64,000 nt of DNA from Salvator merianae (GCA_003586115.2 QVOM02000074.1:4118521-4182520); one strand, 5' to 3'; shown: positions 12,501 to 24,775, counted from the first letter of the stretch. Numbers and translations are program-made. The notes: generated from the letters alone by a model not told the origin.

Positions 12501-13887
12501 AATTTGTCTACAAGCAATTCAGAAGGGATAAGTTCAGAATATGTTTATCCCCATCTAAAAATACCAATTAAAGCCATATAAGCTCTGAAAATTAAATCAA
12601 GTACACCAAATCAAATGGGAGTATTTCATTCACTTGTCTCTTAAAAAAAGACTCCAAACCTTCTAAGCACTCATCTCACAGATGCTAGATGATTGAATGG
12701 GACTGATTACATGTTTCATAGTTGCAAAGCTACATGCATTATACCTTTCCCAAATATTTTTTAATAAAATCAGAGCAGAAATGCCAGAATGGAAGCAGAC
12801 ACCTAAGGAAAGAAGCAAACACTCTAATTTTGGAATCCAGGAATAGACACAGCCCCAGGCATCCAACATGGAGAGTGTCAGACTATGTGTGCTAAAGTAT
12901 CATTGTATCCCTGTCCAGAAAGGGCTGCAGTTGCAGGAATAGATAAAGCTAGGATGAAATTTCTCAGTAAATATGCATACGGTTAGCATGCAAAGTACCA
13001 GTAAAATGTTAAGTGTTGTTTTACACACATTAGCCTTCTTAAGATATACCAGATTCATTTAGAGGTGTGTGGAACACTGTTTGAGTAGTATGTTCTAGCC
13101 ATATACTCCTGTAAGCTTTCTCTAGGACTGAGGAGGCAGGGCAATGCATCATTGCTCAGCAGCATGCATTTTAGGGCCTGTGTGGGCTTCCCCTAAGCCA
13201 TACCAGCCCCATAATAGAAAAATAATGATAAACTGAAGGGTCACTGTAGGATGGGTGAAACCCATTCAGGTCCCAAAACATGCATAACCAGACAATGAAA
13301 AGAAGGCAAGGGACTGAAATACATCAGATGAATCCAGGTAAGCAATGAACCTAGCACCTAGAAGGCCAGCAAAGGCACACAAGTATGCCTATGGCTGTTT
13401 CTGCACTTACCTTACTTGGTTTCCAGAAGCAGATGGAACCATCCCTGAACCCAAACAAGGCCATCCACACTGGGATAGATATTCTGGCCCAGCCCCTGCA
13501 CTGGCTCCAAAACTCACATCAGCTTTGGAGACACTTCTGAAGGCTCCAACAACCAGGGATGAAAGTTCCTAGCTTCTCAGTTGCCAAGGGAACAGTTTTC
13601 TTCCAACAAAATCAGTTCCCTGTGGTATACTGGAACACAGACCTGTGGTCCAGTTTACTGCCACTAGTAGACTTCACTAAAGAGGTATATTGGACTAAGT
13701 GGCCATTTTGGTCCTTCAGTTTGCTCCAGTCTGTGCTCTGTCCTGTGCATTCAGAGTATACTAGGAGGGGAGGGGCCTCCCTTAGACCACATCGGTGGTG
13801 CATAAAGGAGTACCATAGTTCTTTGCTTAAACTGTAGTACTTAAAAGTGTGGAAATAGTACATGAGAATGTCTCCCATTTAAGAGAC
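9561..13887. other. Unassigned sequence
   Basis: No gene or firmly recognised repeat is seen. Small items: an ATT/L2-tail-like antisense stretch near 10345-10405, an (AAT)n(AAC)n microsatellite at about 11457-11494, and an exact 23-bp tandem duplication at 12410-12455 (unit begins AAGGTCCTCC). The part near 13398, 'gtttctgcacttaccttact', resembles the end of the MITE at 17161 but has no partner end. Confidence 0.4.
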
Positions 13888-13890
13888 TGA

Positions 13891-14745
13891 GGGTGTGATC
13901 AGATGGGCTATTAGGGTCGGCTTCCCGTCGCACGGAAGCTGCAGCATTCACAAAGCTCTCTGAAAAAAACGCCTCTGAGCCTCTCCGAGGCTGCCTAGGT
14001 TGCCTCGTCCATAATCGCCTTTTCTGTGCTTTCAGGTCGCCTTGGGAAGCTCTTCAACCAATCAGAGCCTTGCAGGAATCCACAGGACAAAAGCACAAGA
14101 AGGGAGGGGGCGAGCAAGCTCTTGCCGGCAGGGGAAACTTTTCAAATTCCCTGCCTTCTGTAGATTAAAAAAGACATCAGTAGTATCAGGATTGGGAGAA
14201 AGCCCCTAGCTACTAAAGTCCAGCGTGCTTTTTTAACTACAGAAGGCAAGGGGATTGAAAAGTTTCTCGGCACCAGCAAATCTTCTCCCTCCCCTTTTCT
14301 CCCTGTGCTGGCAAATCTCGTTAAAAGCTTCAAGTAGTTTCTATTCAAGTACTTAACTGCGGGGGTTTTCCCTTGTCCTCTGCTCCAGTTCCCCAAGGTC
14401 TTGAGGCATCCTTGCACCGAGAATAAGGGGGGGGGGGAACAATAAGGGAGAGTTCAAACCGGGACTCCCTTTTCGAGACAGAAATTGTATTATTACAGTA
14501 CAAGGTTAACTGGCCCTTTTCGAGACAGAAACCTGGCAGTTAAAGAGTTAATGGTTTGGAAAATCTCTTCAGCAAAGAGGCGGAGAGTGGCTAATCACTG
14601 AGCAGCTCTGTTTGCGGGCTGTGACATGAGCTCGGGGAATCGCCTCATCGGTAAGTGCATGTGGAAGACTTTTTTCCTGTGCGCGCAGGAATTATCTGCT
14701 GCTTTCATGCAGGCGATTTTAAAAATCGCTAGTCTGAACACAGCC
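13891..14745. mobile_element. Non-autonomous DNA transposon, family E copy 1
   Basis: The left end GGGTGTGATCAGATGGGC and the reverse complement of the right end, GGCTGTGTTCAGACTAGC, form an imperfect terminal inverted repeat. TGA flanks both sides (13888-13890 and 14746-14748). The interior, including 'cctggcagttaaagagtt' and 'cagcaaagaggcgg', recurs in the copy at 32290-32954. No coding frame of note. A 10-G run lies at about 14427-14436. Confidence 0.7.
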
Positions 14746-14748
14746 TGA

Positions 14749-15455
14749 GTTCCAAATTACTATGGCCAGCATTCCACACACTTCTAGTTTCATTTATAAT
14801 CATAATGCCAAAAATTTTTAGAGGATTTTAAATATATACTTAATGGAATTTCTAGAAACTCCTAATCTAAGCAGAGCTTTGAAGATGTGCAGTATAATTT
14901 TTCAAGAAAGCCCTTTAAGTTTAGTGGTGCTTTTGTCAAGCATTAGTGTTGCTGGTGTTTAATGAGCAATATTTTTGAGAATCATGTGCTATTGAGGTTA
15001 CTGCAACTAAGGATATCGCATATGCTGGCAGTAGATGTGGTTGTATTAGCTAAATACTGAGATCTACTCCTGGTATGCATCCAAGACCATGCAGGAGTGC
15101 TGTTCTGTTGCAGTGACATTTTGTACCTTCTGAGACAAAAGAGAAAGAAGCCCAAGTTTCTGTCAGGCAGGGCCTCTCTGCCCAGCTCAGCACTGACCTT
15201 AAATACAATTACATTTGATGAACTGCACAGCTCAGTAAGGGACTTTCAGAATTAAATTGCACCCACTCTTTCTTTTTCTTCTGAAATTGCTATTCTTTTC
15301 AGTGCAGCCTTACACAATGTTGGCATAGGCACACAGTGAACTGTAGAATTATTGCTTCCCTTACGGAGCAGCCTTTCATGCTTCTATCAATACTTCCACA
15401 AATGAAACACAAGAGCAAGCTAGCAGCTCCAGGGAACAAGGCAATGGAAAACTGT
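14749..15455. other. Unassigned sequence
   Basis: No gene, RNA or repeat family is recognised in this AT-rich stretch. Confidence 0.4.
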
Positions 15456-15457
15456 TT

Positions 15458-15680
15458 CTGTACTGGTAGCCATGCTAGTCTGGATCAGTAAACAAGGGGG
15501 TCTAGCAGCACCTTAGAAACTAAGAGAGAGAAGTTGGTACCATGAGCTTTCGTAGACAAAGTCTGCTTCATCAGATGCATGATGAAGTAGTATCTGATGC
15601 ATCCGATGAATTAGATTTAGGCTATGAAAGCTTATGCCACTAACTGCTCTCCCTTTGTTAGTCTCTACTGTATTTTGTTC
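15458..15680. repeat. Palindromic interspersed repeat
   Basis: The left half ('agcaccttagaaactaagag', 'catgagctttcgtagacaaa', 'cttcatcagatgcat') is the diverged reverse complement of the right half (15597-15672: 'gatgcatccgatgaatt', 'gctatgaaagcttatgcc', 'tttgttagtctctac'). Similar palindromic units with 'ttagtctctaaggtgc' arms are widespread in reptile genomes. I do not name the superfamily. Confidence 0.55.
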
Positions 15681-17157
15681 TGCTTTATATCACAATAATA
15701 TATTTATTATTTATTAAAAAAATAAAATAGTGTTGGTGCCACATCTAGGTCTGTTGTTATTAGGTACTCACCTTGTCTGGACCTTGGGGCAGGTTCCTAA
15801 TTTCCTACCAATCAACATGGTCTGTTCTTCCCTGCTTGTATGGCAGACTTATCGTTTTTTAAAAAAAAGCTTGAATAAGATTAGTGTATTGTGATTTTGT
15901 GTTTGCCTTTTGCTTTTATTTCTAGACTCCACCTTCTGATTTCTTTTGCTCTTCCTTTGCCATCATTGGGCCTTCTCACCATCATGAATTGCCCTTAGTC
16001 TTGAGATGGCCGCTATCATCAGCTGATGGGTATCCAGAGAGCTGAGCTCTGCTATAGGCTGTTGCATGAAGACAGGTGATGCTATTGAGGCACAGAAAAC
16101 TTTGCTGGATCCCCCATGTAATCCTGCAGGATCTCTCCATCTTTTTTTGGTTTTGTTTTTGTTATTGTTACTGGGTTTTTCCCAGAAACAATGACTGCTG
16201 GGAAAACTTTGTTGTTGCAATTGAGAATGATTAGAAATGGACCCCAACTTTTCACCGATAGACTTTTATGAGATGAGGAAATCTTTAACGGAATGTAAGC
16301 ACTATGTACAATAAATGAACAATATAAACCTGGGACCTCTGGTTTACTGGTCTGACAGTACTTAAGCTCTGGGATGGGAGTTAACTGGAAATTAGGTGCT
16401 AAATTTGCGGGAGTTGTATTTTACTTGATTCTTGTATTCTGTGATGTATTACTGTTTTTGTTTGTTAATAAAGTCTTGTTTGAAGAAATAAAGAAATTTG
16501 AAAAAAAATTGAAAAAAATTCTGAATGGACAGGGTGACATTCTGTGCTTTTGTGAAGGAAGTACAGCCACAGCTCCAAAGGGAGGCAGCATGCACAACAG
16601 GCACCATCTCCATGGGAAAATGTCTTACCACTCCCATATGGTGGTTGGCCACCTGAGGAGGTTACTGTACTGTCACACAGCAGTTTGGAGTGGGCGCTCC
16701 AGTGTCAGAGTCCTAAAGGTTGTCTGGCCAGTGAGGTCCTGCTTTTCAGATATGTAGTTCACCTGTGAGATGTTAACATGGTTGGTTTCCATTTTGTTTT
16801 GTTTTGAGTTGCTTTTGCTCCAGCTTTGCACATGGGTCACACTTCTCCTTTGTCACATTGTTGGTCAGTGCCACTTCTGTTCCCCTTTTAAATTATGGCT
16901 GGTTTCAGGCATCTTGGCTTCCCTCGCTGATTCGGTACAATTGATAGGATCCAAGTAAAGATCATGGACCCAATACACCAAGGTGTGGAATACATTGACC
17001 AGAAAAATTACTTCTCTGTGCTGCTCCAGAGGACTGTAGACCACCTTGGAAGATTCTGAAATGTGGAAATGGGGTAGTTTTGTCTTCTGGATTAGCAACA
17101 TAGACTTGCCTTGCTCTGCTCTGTTTTTGGCCCTGATCAAAGAATCCAGGTCTCCAC
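15681..17157. other. Unassigned sequence with two longer chance frames
   Basis: A plus-strand 127-residue frame (16374-16757) begins with a hydrophobic, then lysine-rich stretch (FEEIKKFEKKLKKI) that arises from an A-rich segment. A minus-strand 94-residue frame (16247-15963) has a lysine/asparagine-rich patch. Neither resembles a family I recognise and neither has supporting splice or promoter context. I treat both as non-coding. Confidence 0.4.
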
Positions 17158-17160
17158 ATT

Positions 17161-17340
17161 GGCCCCTTCTGCACTTGGCTTTATTCTGGATCATATCCGT
17201 GAACAGGGACCTGCTATCTGCACGCTACTGGAGTTTACAGCAGGCCCTGCGTGGGACCTGCCATAGTTCCTACTAGCATGCTGATGGCAGGTCCCTATTT
17301 CAGGCTATAATCTGGTATAAGGCCAAGTGCAGAAAGGGCC
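17161..17340. mobile_element. 180-bp MITE, family D
   Basis: The ends are a good inverted repeat: GGCCCCTTCTGCACTTGGCT on the left and, reverse-complemented, GGCCCTTTCTGCACTTGGCC on the right. ATT flanks both sides (17158-17160 and 17341-17343), a 3-bp target duplication. The interior includes 'gtgaacagggacctgct'. It has no coding capacity. Confidence 0.8.
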
Positions 17341-17353
17341 ATTGTATGACAAA

Positions 17354-17655
17354 GGGCCTGTTCACACTCACTAGTACAGAGCCCCAGCACCTGCAAACAG
17401 CTCCAGCTGACTTGAAACCTACTGAAGCCCACCTGATCCTCACTTGAAGCTGAATAATGCTTGTGAAGAAAATTATAGTCTGGAAGCTGACTTGTGTGAT
17501 CAGATGCAGATCAGGAAAGGTGTGTTCACACCACTTCCTGGTGTGGAATGGCTGCACAGGCACCATCAAACAGTTTGGACCCAGGTTCGGACTTTGGGGT
17601 CCGGACCCTGGCAACTGTTTTGGACACGAGTCCGGACACAGCTCCTCTGGGTTCC
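17354..17655 (-). mobile_element. DNA transposon, family C copy 2, truncated
   Basis: It starts GGGCCTGTTCACACTCAC and its interior matches the copy at 7058 in reverse orientation; the blocks 'cttggggtccggaccctgg'-like and 'gtccggacac' are diagnostic. The far end and its inverted repeat are not found, so the copy is truncated near 17655. It starts only 13 bp beyond the end of the family D MITE. Confidence 0.65.
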
Positions 17656-18149
17656 CTGGATTATCAGGATAGTAAAAAATCACCGTCCTGTTGCAAATTT
17701 TATCTTTCTGGACAAGATATTAGGATGAGTATTGCTATGATCCAGGAATTTGAAATACAGCCCATGCAGAGAGCATTGCAGCAATCTAACAAAGAGGCTA
17801 CAGGAGTATAAATCAGTCCTACCAGGCTGCCCTTATCCAGATTTGACAATTGTGGATGATGAAAAGTACTTGGTGCGGCAGAAGCAAGTTGCTACTTCAG
17901 TGACAGTGCAGGATCAAAAAGTATTCTCAAGCTGCCCAGCCAGTATTTCAGGGGGAAACCAACCTCTTTAAAAGGTGGGGTACACTCCTATAATACAGGG
18001 CCACCCATCAGCTATGTTTCTGTCTTGCATGGATTAATTTTTCAGTTTATTTGCACTCATCCAGTCTGTTGTCATGGTCTGACCCTGGTTCAGCACACCC
18101 ATACCTCCCCTGTACCTGATGTAATGGAGGAATGGAATTGTGGATCATT
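17656..18149. other. Unassigned sequence
   Basis: No recognised gene or repeat. The sequence passes into CR1 near 18150. Confidence 0.35.
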
Positions 18150-18372
18150 AATTGATGAGAGCTTTAAGAACGGATTGGATGGATTTATGGAGGTCTGGTG
18201 TATCAATGGCTAGTAGAATGGATGCCTAGGTACTGCCTCCAGGGTGGAGAGACAGACAGGATGCCTCTAAAGGCCATTTGCAGGAAGTCGAGAGCAAATG
18301 AAGGTTTTGTCTTTTTATTCTGCTTGAGAATGCCCAGAAGCAATTGGTGGGTCACTGTGTGAAGCAGGATGA
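18150..18372 (+). mobile_element. CR1-type LINE 3' fragment
   Basis: Sense-strand CR1 block including 'gatggatttatggaggtctg', 'gcctaggtactgcctcc' and 'gcttgagaatgcccagaagc', parallel to the copy at 7600-7875. Confidence 0.6.
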
Positions 18373-18505
18373 ATCCAAATCCAAATCTCCAACAGGTGAC
18401 TGACCAGTATTCACTTGAACACATCCAATGAGGGAGATACCATTGTCTCCCTAAGAAATTGGTTCCGTTGCTGAACTTTCTTACTATAAAGAATATTTAA
18501 TCACA
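18373..18505 (-). mobile_element. Second CR1-like fragment, antisense
   Basis: The plus strand reads 'ccaatgagggagatacc', then 'attggttccgttgctgaac' and 'tttcttactataaag'. These look like the antisense of a more upstream CR1 3' region than the adjoining fragment. The two fragments face opposite ways, so they are separate insertions or a rearranged copy. Confidence 0.45.
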
Positions 18506-18514
18506 ATCTGATGT

Positions 18515-18562
18515 GTTGTACTCTTCCAATACGGATTAAATTTACGATGTCGGAACGCAGCC
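18515..18562. mobile_element. Terminal fragment of family A DNA transposon
   Basis: The bases 'aatacggattaaattta' and 'cgatgtcggaacgcagcc' match the end of the 1.2-kb family A element (reverse complement of its GGCCGCGGTCCGACA end). No second end is present nearby. Confidence 0.55.
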
Positions 18563-18973
18563 AAAGAAGTCCTTATTCACTGCCTCTATTGCTAACACAC
18601 TTAGTGGTCAACAGAATGGAACTGCAAAAGCTGTTCTCTGTTATTTTCTTTGAAACACAGGAGAAGGGTGGACTAGAAAATTAAGGCATACACATAAACA
18701 ATATAAGAACCAATGGTTCTGACATGCCCCTTCTGTCATAAATAACAATGGAAAAACTGTTGGACATGGAAAAGGAAAGTAATTGAGATATCTCACTGCT
18801 CTTTACCGTAAAGGTAGCTGACTGTTGGGCCAAGAAAGGAATTGTTCAGGAGTCATTTGTATTTCTGGTTCATCTTCTAGCTAAGATCTCACATCTGAGA
18901 TCTACTTCAATATGCCAATACTGAAGCCTTTAGCTGGATTGGAACAGCATCTAATGCATTTTAATGAGGCTAA

Positions 18974-19079
18974 GCCTACATCCAGACATCGCTTATTTAT
19001 TCTGCTATATTTGGATATTCTGCTTTATTCCAGAATATCCAAATATAGTGGAATAAGTAAGCGATGTCTGAATGCAGCC
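18974..19079. mobile_element. 106-bp palindromic MITE, family F
   Basis: The two halves are near-perfect inverted repeats meeting at about 19027. The outer part reads CAGACATCGCTTATTTATTC and the inner part ATATTTGGATATTCTG. The outer end is GGCTGCATTC-like (GCCTACATCC on the left). TAA flanks both sides (18971-18973 and 19080-19082), a 3-bp target duplication. The transcript would fold into one long hairpin. Confidence 0.8.
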
Positions 19080-19082
19080 TAA

Positions 19083-19860
19083 GAAGTGTGACAAGATATT
19101 GGCTGTCAGAATCTTTATTTGCTCCCCCAATGCTACAAATTAATAATGAAACAAAAAAGTCTACCTCTAATTTTGCCTGGATTCTCTTTCCCAGCAGGTC
19201 AGCAAAGTCACTTTTTATCTTCTCCTATTCTCATTGTCCTTCCCAACCCACTTAAAACAAAACAAGAAAAACCAGTTTGAAGTTAGTATGCATTAACAAC
19301 ATAAACAGCAGGTTTTAAATTCCTTTAGGCTTGTTTTTGTTTTGATGAAGAGAAATGGGGTGAGGAGAGAACACCACACCCATCTTCCCCACCTTGGCAG
19401 ATTTGCTGCACCTGTTATCCTGCAGGCTGTGAGATGAGAAATGGGGGCAAATATAAGGTTGGTGTAACCGAGGTGAATGAGAGACAGCTTCACTACGTTC
19501 AAGAAAACGACAGTCATGTTACACCCATGCTCATATTTGACCCTGCATTTTAATTTATTTTTGTTATCTGTAGCATAACGTCTGCCTGGGTTCCCATTTA
19601 AGCCTTCATATTGTGCAGCAACTGCTTGAAGAGGGGTGGATGAAACTCCAACTGTGGTATACTTGGGTTTCAAAACAAACAAAATATATCTTTGAACTTA
19701 AGTTTCCTTTTGATTAAGAAGTAGAATAATGCATTGCATGAAGCTCCTACATATTTAAAGTTTTATCCTGTCAACAAAAGGTCTCAGGGAAGTTAATAAA
19801 GTAAAACTAATTTAGAAGTATCAAATTGAAACAATTAAAATCCCAATAAATAACAGTTAA
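19083..19860. other. Unassigned sequence
   Basis: No gene is supported. A 129-residue minus-strand frame (19682-19293) shows no recognisable domain. Confidence 0.35.
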
Positions 19861-20620
19861 GATTATTTCCAAAGGTGGGGTAGATAAAAATGCAGAACAA
19901 CAGAGTGATGAAAGAAGATCTTTAGTAAAAAGGTACATCTGTATGAGTTGGTAAAATATATATAGCGTGTACACTGAGCAAACTTCAAAGGGGAGACTGT
20001 GGCCACCACTGAGAATGCTCTCTTCCCTGCCGCCACTGCTGGAACATCTGAGAGTGAACCACCAGAGAGGGTGCCCTTGCTGATCTTCATACCTGCATGC
20101 TTCAATATGGAAGGAAGTGATCCTTTAAGAGTCTGGGACCAGCAGCGGCCCGTGCCTTTAAGGGGGGTGTTCGCGTGAGTGCGACCTGCTGTGTCACTAC
20201 GGAGGCCCAGAGGCCCCGCGAATGGCCATAGCACGTGCGCGAATACCCCCCCTTAAAGGCACGGGCTGCCGCTGTTTGGGACCCAAGTCATTTAGTTCTT
20301 TATAAATTAGCAGAACCATCTCAAATTATGTTTATTAGCAAATATTTCACAATAGGTGCAATATGCATCCATACAGAGACACCTGTCGGCAGTTTAGCTG
20401 TTGTATTGTACTCCAGTTCCAGTTCCAGGTTGCTCTCAAGAGCAGCCCCAGGTAGAACCCATTACAGTAGTCTACTCTAACCTGAGGATTACTCAGTCAT
20501 GGATAACTGTGGTCAGGCTATTTCTATCCAAGAATGCCCAAAGCTGGTGATCCAGTGATGGTTGAAACAGGCCCTTTAGGCAACTACTGCCACCTTATAT
20601 CTCAAAGGAAAAAAACCAAG
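19861..20620. repeat. L2-type LINE-related fragment
   Basis: The part after the embedded MITE has a pattern recurrent in reptile LINE sequence: 'gggacccaagtcatttag', 'gttgctctcaagagcag', 'cattacagtagtctactc', 'catggataactgtggtcagg' and 'gaatgcccaaagctggt'. The clade (L2-like) is assigned from memory of the family and the coding strand is not determined. It is interrupted at 20140-20274. Confidence 0.45.
20140..20274. mobile_element. 135-bp hAT-type MITE
   Basis: The left end CAGCAGCGGCCCGTGCC and the reverse complement of the right end CAGCGGCAGCCCGTGCC continue as inverted repeats through CTTTAAGGGGGG. The flanks TCTGGGAC (20132-20139) and TTTGGGAC (20275-20282) are an 8-bp duplication with one change. 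An 8-bp duplication and CAG...CTG ends are characteristic of hAT transposons. The element is GC- and CpG-rich in an AT-rich setting and lies inside an older LINE fragment. Confidence 0.85.
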
Positions 20621-20700
20621 CCCAGCAGCACATGTCTTTTCAGGGGAATGTCACCCCAGTTAAGAACTGGATGGTTCCTTGTTTCCTGGATTGAAGATCT

Positions 20701-20770
20701 TATGTAAGAAGAAATGTATAACATACATATGAGCAAACAGAAGAACATGACAGGTAGATCATGACTGACA
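20701..20770 (-). repeat. 3' LTR remnant of the Gypsy element
   Basis: The stretch 'agaacatgacaggtagatca' followed by 'tgactgaca' matches the outer end of the 5' LTR at 29257-29286 ('agaacatgacaggcagatca'), and an upstream 'tgtataacatac' matches 'ggtataacatctc'. Beyond 20701 the similarity stops. On the minus strand this end starts TGTCA, as expected for an LTR. Confidence 0.6.
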
Positions 20771-21240
20771 TAAGAACATAAGAGAAGGCCTGCTGGATCA
20801 AGCCACGGCCCATGTAGTCAACATTCTGTTTCACACATGGCCCACCAATTGATTCTTGGCATCTCAAGCAGAAGACAAAGGCAAAACCTTCACCTGTTCT
20901 TGACTCTCTGCACATGGGCTTTAGAGGCATCCTGCCTGTCTCTCCATCTAGGAGGCATCCATTCTAGTAGCCATTGATACGCCTGACCTCCATGAATCTG
21001 TCCAATCCATTCTTAAAGGTCTCCAGCCTTTCTCCACCTCTTCCGGTAGTAAATTCCATAGACCAACGATCCTCTGGGTGAAAAAGTATTTCCTCTTGTC
21101 AGTCCTAACTCTTCTACTCTCCTACCTATCAACTTCAGAGTGCCCCCTGTCCTAGTGTTGTGCAATAGAGAAAATAATTTTTCTCTAGCCAACTTTTCCG
21201 TATTGTGTATGATTTTATATACTTGACATCCTGCCTCCCT
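20771..21240 (-). mobile_element. CR1-type LINE 3' portion
   Basis: Antisense CR1 block beginning ATAAGAACATAAGAG and 'ctgctggatcaagcc', continuing through 'cctgacctccatgaatctg', 'ctttctccacctcttccgg', 'gggtgaaaaagtatttcctc' and 'cctagtgttgtgcaatag'. It is the longest CR1 copy here together with 56690-57155. It separates the Gypsy pol end from the 3' LTR remnant. Confidence 0.75.
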
Positions 21241-24229
21241 AAGCAAAACTGCTTCTCCCCCTTTCCCTCCCAACTGCCATACAAGAACAGCAAGTGTAAA
21301 AACAAAGATAACAAGTTACAATGGGACTGGTTTACTTGGATATTTGGCATGGAACCATTTGGGAGCTCATACATCACAAGCTTCTACACTCTTTCAGTCG
21401 ACTGGGGAAAAGAGTTTCCAATGCACATAATATTGGAGCTTGTTGCGAGAAATTCTAGAATCCAATATCTTGGAAATTTAGAAGTGTTGCTGATCATCAA
21501 TTATGATTGGGGTGGTGGTGGTTGTTCCTATTGCCATTGTGATGATCTAACTAGAGGTTTCAGCAAACTAAAATGGAATACAGGGTGTATTTTATACTTC
21601 TAAGGGAGGACCAATTCAACAGTAACAAGATTAATAAATCACTTGATCAGAAATGGACCTACATATTTAGGTGCTAGTGATTTGGAGGACCTTTGGTGTG
21701 ATTTCAAGAACCTTGTCTTGTACCTTAAGTCCCAATCAGGATTTCTTTTCCAGACCACATACTTCTTGTATGTTTGCTTACCATGCTTGAGCACTCTGGC
21801 TGTGTCTGGCTGAGCATTCATGATTTTCTAATCCATTCAGTTATGGGAACTGGATCTGGGCTCCCTGAAGGTAGAACAGGCAGGGCCCTGACCTATTGTC
21901 CATATAGCACTTGAAAAGGAGAGCAACCTATACTGCTATGTAACAAATTGTTGTAAGTCATCTCCTTGTGGGCAACAGATCTACCCAATCATCTTGTTGA
22001 AATTAACATAGCAGCATAAATACTGTTCATTTGATTGATTCTCTGTTGGCCCACAATAAGAGAATAAACTGAACCCCTCTATCACTGATTATAGATTGCT
22101 TGGAATGCCTTTCAAAATAGACAGTACAAATAGCTTTGTTAACTGTGAAGGCATGAACATTTCTTTGGATGATATAAAATGGGTTTGCTTTGAAAACAGA
22201 TCAATCACTAACAAAATAATGGATTTTTTTCTAGCTCTCAGGCAAATCAACTATAAAGTCCATCCTGATCACTTACCTGAGATGGGATGGTGTTGGCAAT
22301 GACTCCAGAAGCCTCTTTGATTTCCCCCCTTGCCATTTGGACATTGCACAAGTGGGCCAGTTTTGAATATATCTTTGTATGTCTTAGTGCATTCCTGGCC
22401 ACCAGAATTGCCTTCGAATATTTTTACAAATCCAAAGCCCTGCCAATTTTGCATCACGATATTGGTACAATATCTTTCTCCATAATTGTTCTGGCACATA
22501 TATTTTCTCTCCCATAAAAGCCATGCCCTATTTCAGTGTGAGCACAATGTGGCTGGCATTGAACCAGGAGACCTGCTTTAGCATTTCCTCCATGTTCTCT
22601 ACTAAGAAAGATTTCAGCTCCCTGGACGGTAGGCACTCTGTTCTAGTTTGGCTGCGGGTTAGGGATGTCAGCCCTGGTTGCCTGGGAATGAATATTGTGC
22701 CCACCACTTCTTGCTTTTTGCTATCATGTTGGGGCAGATGGGACAGTGCATAAGTCAAATAATTTTTACTCTCTGGGAGGTATTTAATTGAAAGTCAAAT
22801 TTGGAATAGAACTGAGCCCATCAAATCTGAATTGTGCTCAGTTTTCTTGGGGTCTTAAGTGACTCCAGATTATGGTGGTTTGTCCACACCTCAAACAGAT
22901 GTTTTGCTCCCTTCAGGTGAGGATGCCAAGGCACCAACATCTGCTGGATGGCTGTGGTCTTCTTTTCCAGACCAGCCAGTTCCTCTTTGTGGGTGTGAAC
23001 TTTCAGGATAAATACACACAGAGTATCAGAATTTGGTCCTCAACCTTTTGCAGTAATGCAGCCCCAATGGCCACATTGCTAGCATCTACTTATACTACAT
23101 AGGATTTGTTTAGATTGGCATGTATTAAGTTGGGTTCAGTTGTGAATAACAGCTTTAATGTATCAAATAGTCTCTGCCATTTTGGGGACTATTTAATTTT
23201 AGCATGTGGCCATTTACCCTTCTGCCTTTTGCTTTTAACAAGTTACTCAGAGGCAGCACTACTTGAGCACACTGTGGTATAAAATGTCTGTAGAAATTTG
23301 CAATTTCCAGGAAACTTTATATTTGTCTGCACATCTGTGGCACACACACACACACACCCATCATGTCTTACACTTTTGCAGGGTCTATCTCAATCCCCTG
23401 GGCTGAAACTCAGAACCAGGAAATCTAATTTGTCCTTATGGAACTCATATTTAGACAATTTCACTTACAACCGGTTGTCCAACAGCTTTCTTAGTATTCT
23501 CCACTCTGAATCAACATGGGATTTGTAGTCTTTAGAGTGCAAAAATACATCTAAATAAACTAATGCCCTCTTGTACAGGAATTCATGTAGCATTTCATTA
23601 ATTAGATGCAAAAAATCTGCAGGAGCTCCCACCAAACCAAAAGACATAACAAGGTACTCAAAGACTTTAAAACACATATTGTGTGTTAAAAGCAGACTTC
23701 CATTTATCTTCTTTCTTTATGCATACTCTATAATAAGCCTCCTGGAGATCTAGTTTTGTGAATATCTGACCTTGGGATAAATAGTTCAGCAAGGCACCCA
23801 TCAAAGGTAACAGATACATATTGGAGGTGCTTATTGGATTAAAATCTTTATAGTCTATGCACAGATTCAATTCACCATCCTTCTTCTTCGGGATCAGTAC
23901 CAGAGGTGCCACTGGTGACATGGCCAGCCTGATGAAGCCTCTTTCCAAAATTTTATCAAAAATTTTCTGAGCACTGCGATTTCTAGCCACATCATAGTTT
24001 AGTCTTTGGCAGCTTTCCTCTTGCATCAATTTCAATGACATAGTCAGATTTCCAGTGCAAGGGTAGGGCATCTGATTCCTTTTTCTCAAAACATCTTTCA
24101 CGGCCGCTTATTCCATAGGGATTTCTACCTCCTCCCCATCCTTCACTACCTGAAAAAGAGAGCATTTGTATCTGCTCTGTTGTTTATCTCCTGCTCCTCA
24201 ACATCCTGACAATTAGCTCATGTGTGCTT
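21241..24229 (-). pseudogene. Gypsy pol pseudogene (RT, RNase H, integrase)
   Basis: Minus-strand translation gives, in order: reverse transcriptase at about 24101-23465 (PKKKDGELNLCIDYKDFN, FTKLDLQEAYYRVCIK, MSFGLVGAPADFLHLINEML); RNase H-like near 22870-23060 (VWTNHHNLESLK); integrase core near 22300-22080 (MDFIVDLPES, VVIDLFSKQTHFIP); and an integrase C-terminal part near 21821-21560 (LAPKYVGPFLIK, IHPVFHFSLLKP). In the RT active site the expected YLDD motif reads YLDV, so one catalytic aspartate is lost. Pol copies and integrates the element. A chromodomain may follow integrase (about 21380-21270) but is too decayed to confirm. Stops and frameshifts throughout make this a pseudogene. Confidence 0.85.
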
Positions 24230-24775
24230 TTCACTGAGCCTGTCTATTTTCAAGCTGTGGTGCTTGTGCCAGTTCAACCCTACAATGATGGAATGTGCTA
24301 CTATGGGGGTCAGAATAAATTGGATTCAGTTTTGAGGTCCTAGTATCTGTTCTTTCCTGCTTGGTCAAAGTGCTGGACTTAGTTGCAGGTTGTTGTGGGC
24401 ACACTTTTGCCAGATACTCTTCACACCCACATGGTAGACATAAGCTCAAATACCATCTACTCTTCTTCTCATCTTGGCTCAGCTTCATGCTCAGCTGACT
24501 TTGCTAACTTTTGGGGAAGCACTTCCCAATTGTCTGGCTTTAGATAGCAGTGCCTGGCTGTGTCAGGTGAAATTCACATTCTGCTTCCATCTTCCCAGTC
24601 ATTCTGAACCATCTCAGTAGGGTTTCAGGGTTCCCCTGCAGCATTGTTCATTTGAGTATATCTGGATTTAGCCCATTACAAATTTGCACAATTTTGGTAA
24701 TCTCTGGCCATTCCAGGATGCAGCTGGCCAGCTGCATATTCAGCCACAGACCACCACCCCTGCTTAAGACACTTA

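Noticed and set aside
16374..16757. 127-residue frame with a hydrophobic N-terminus
   Set aside because: The lysine-rich part comes from an A-rich run, no homologous family is recognised, and there is no promoter or splice context.
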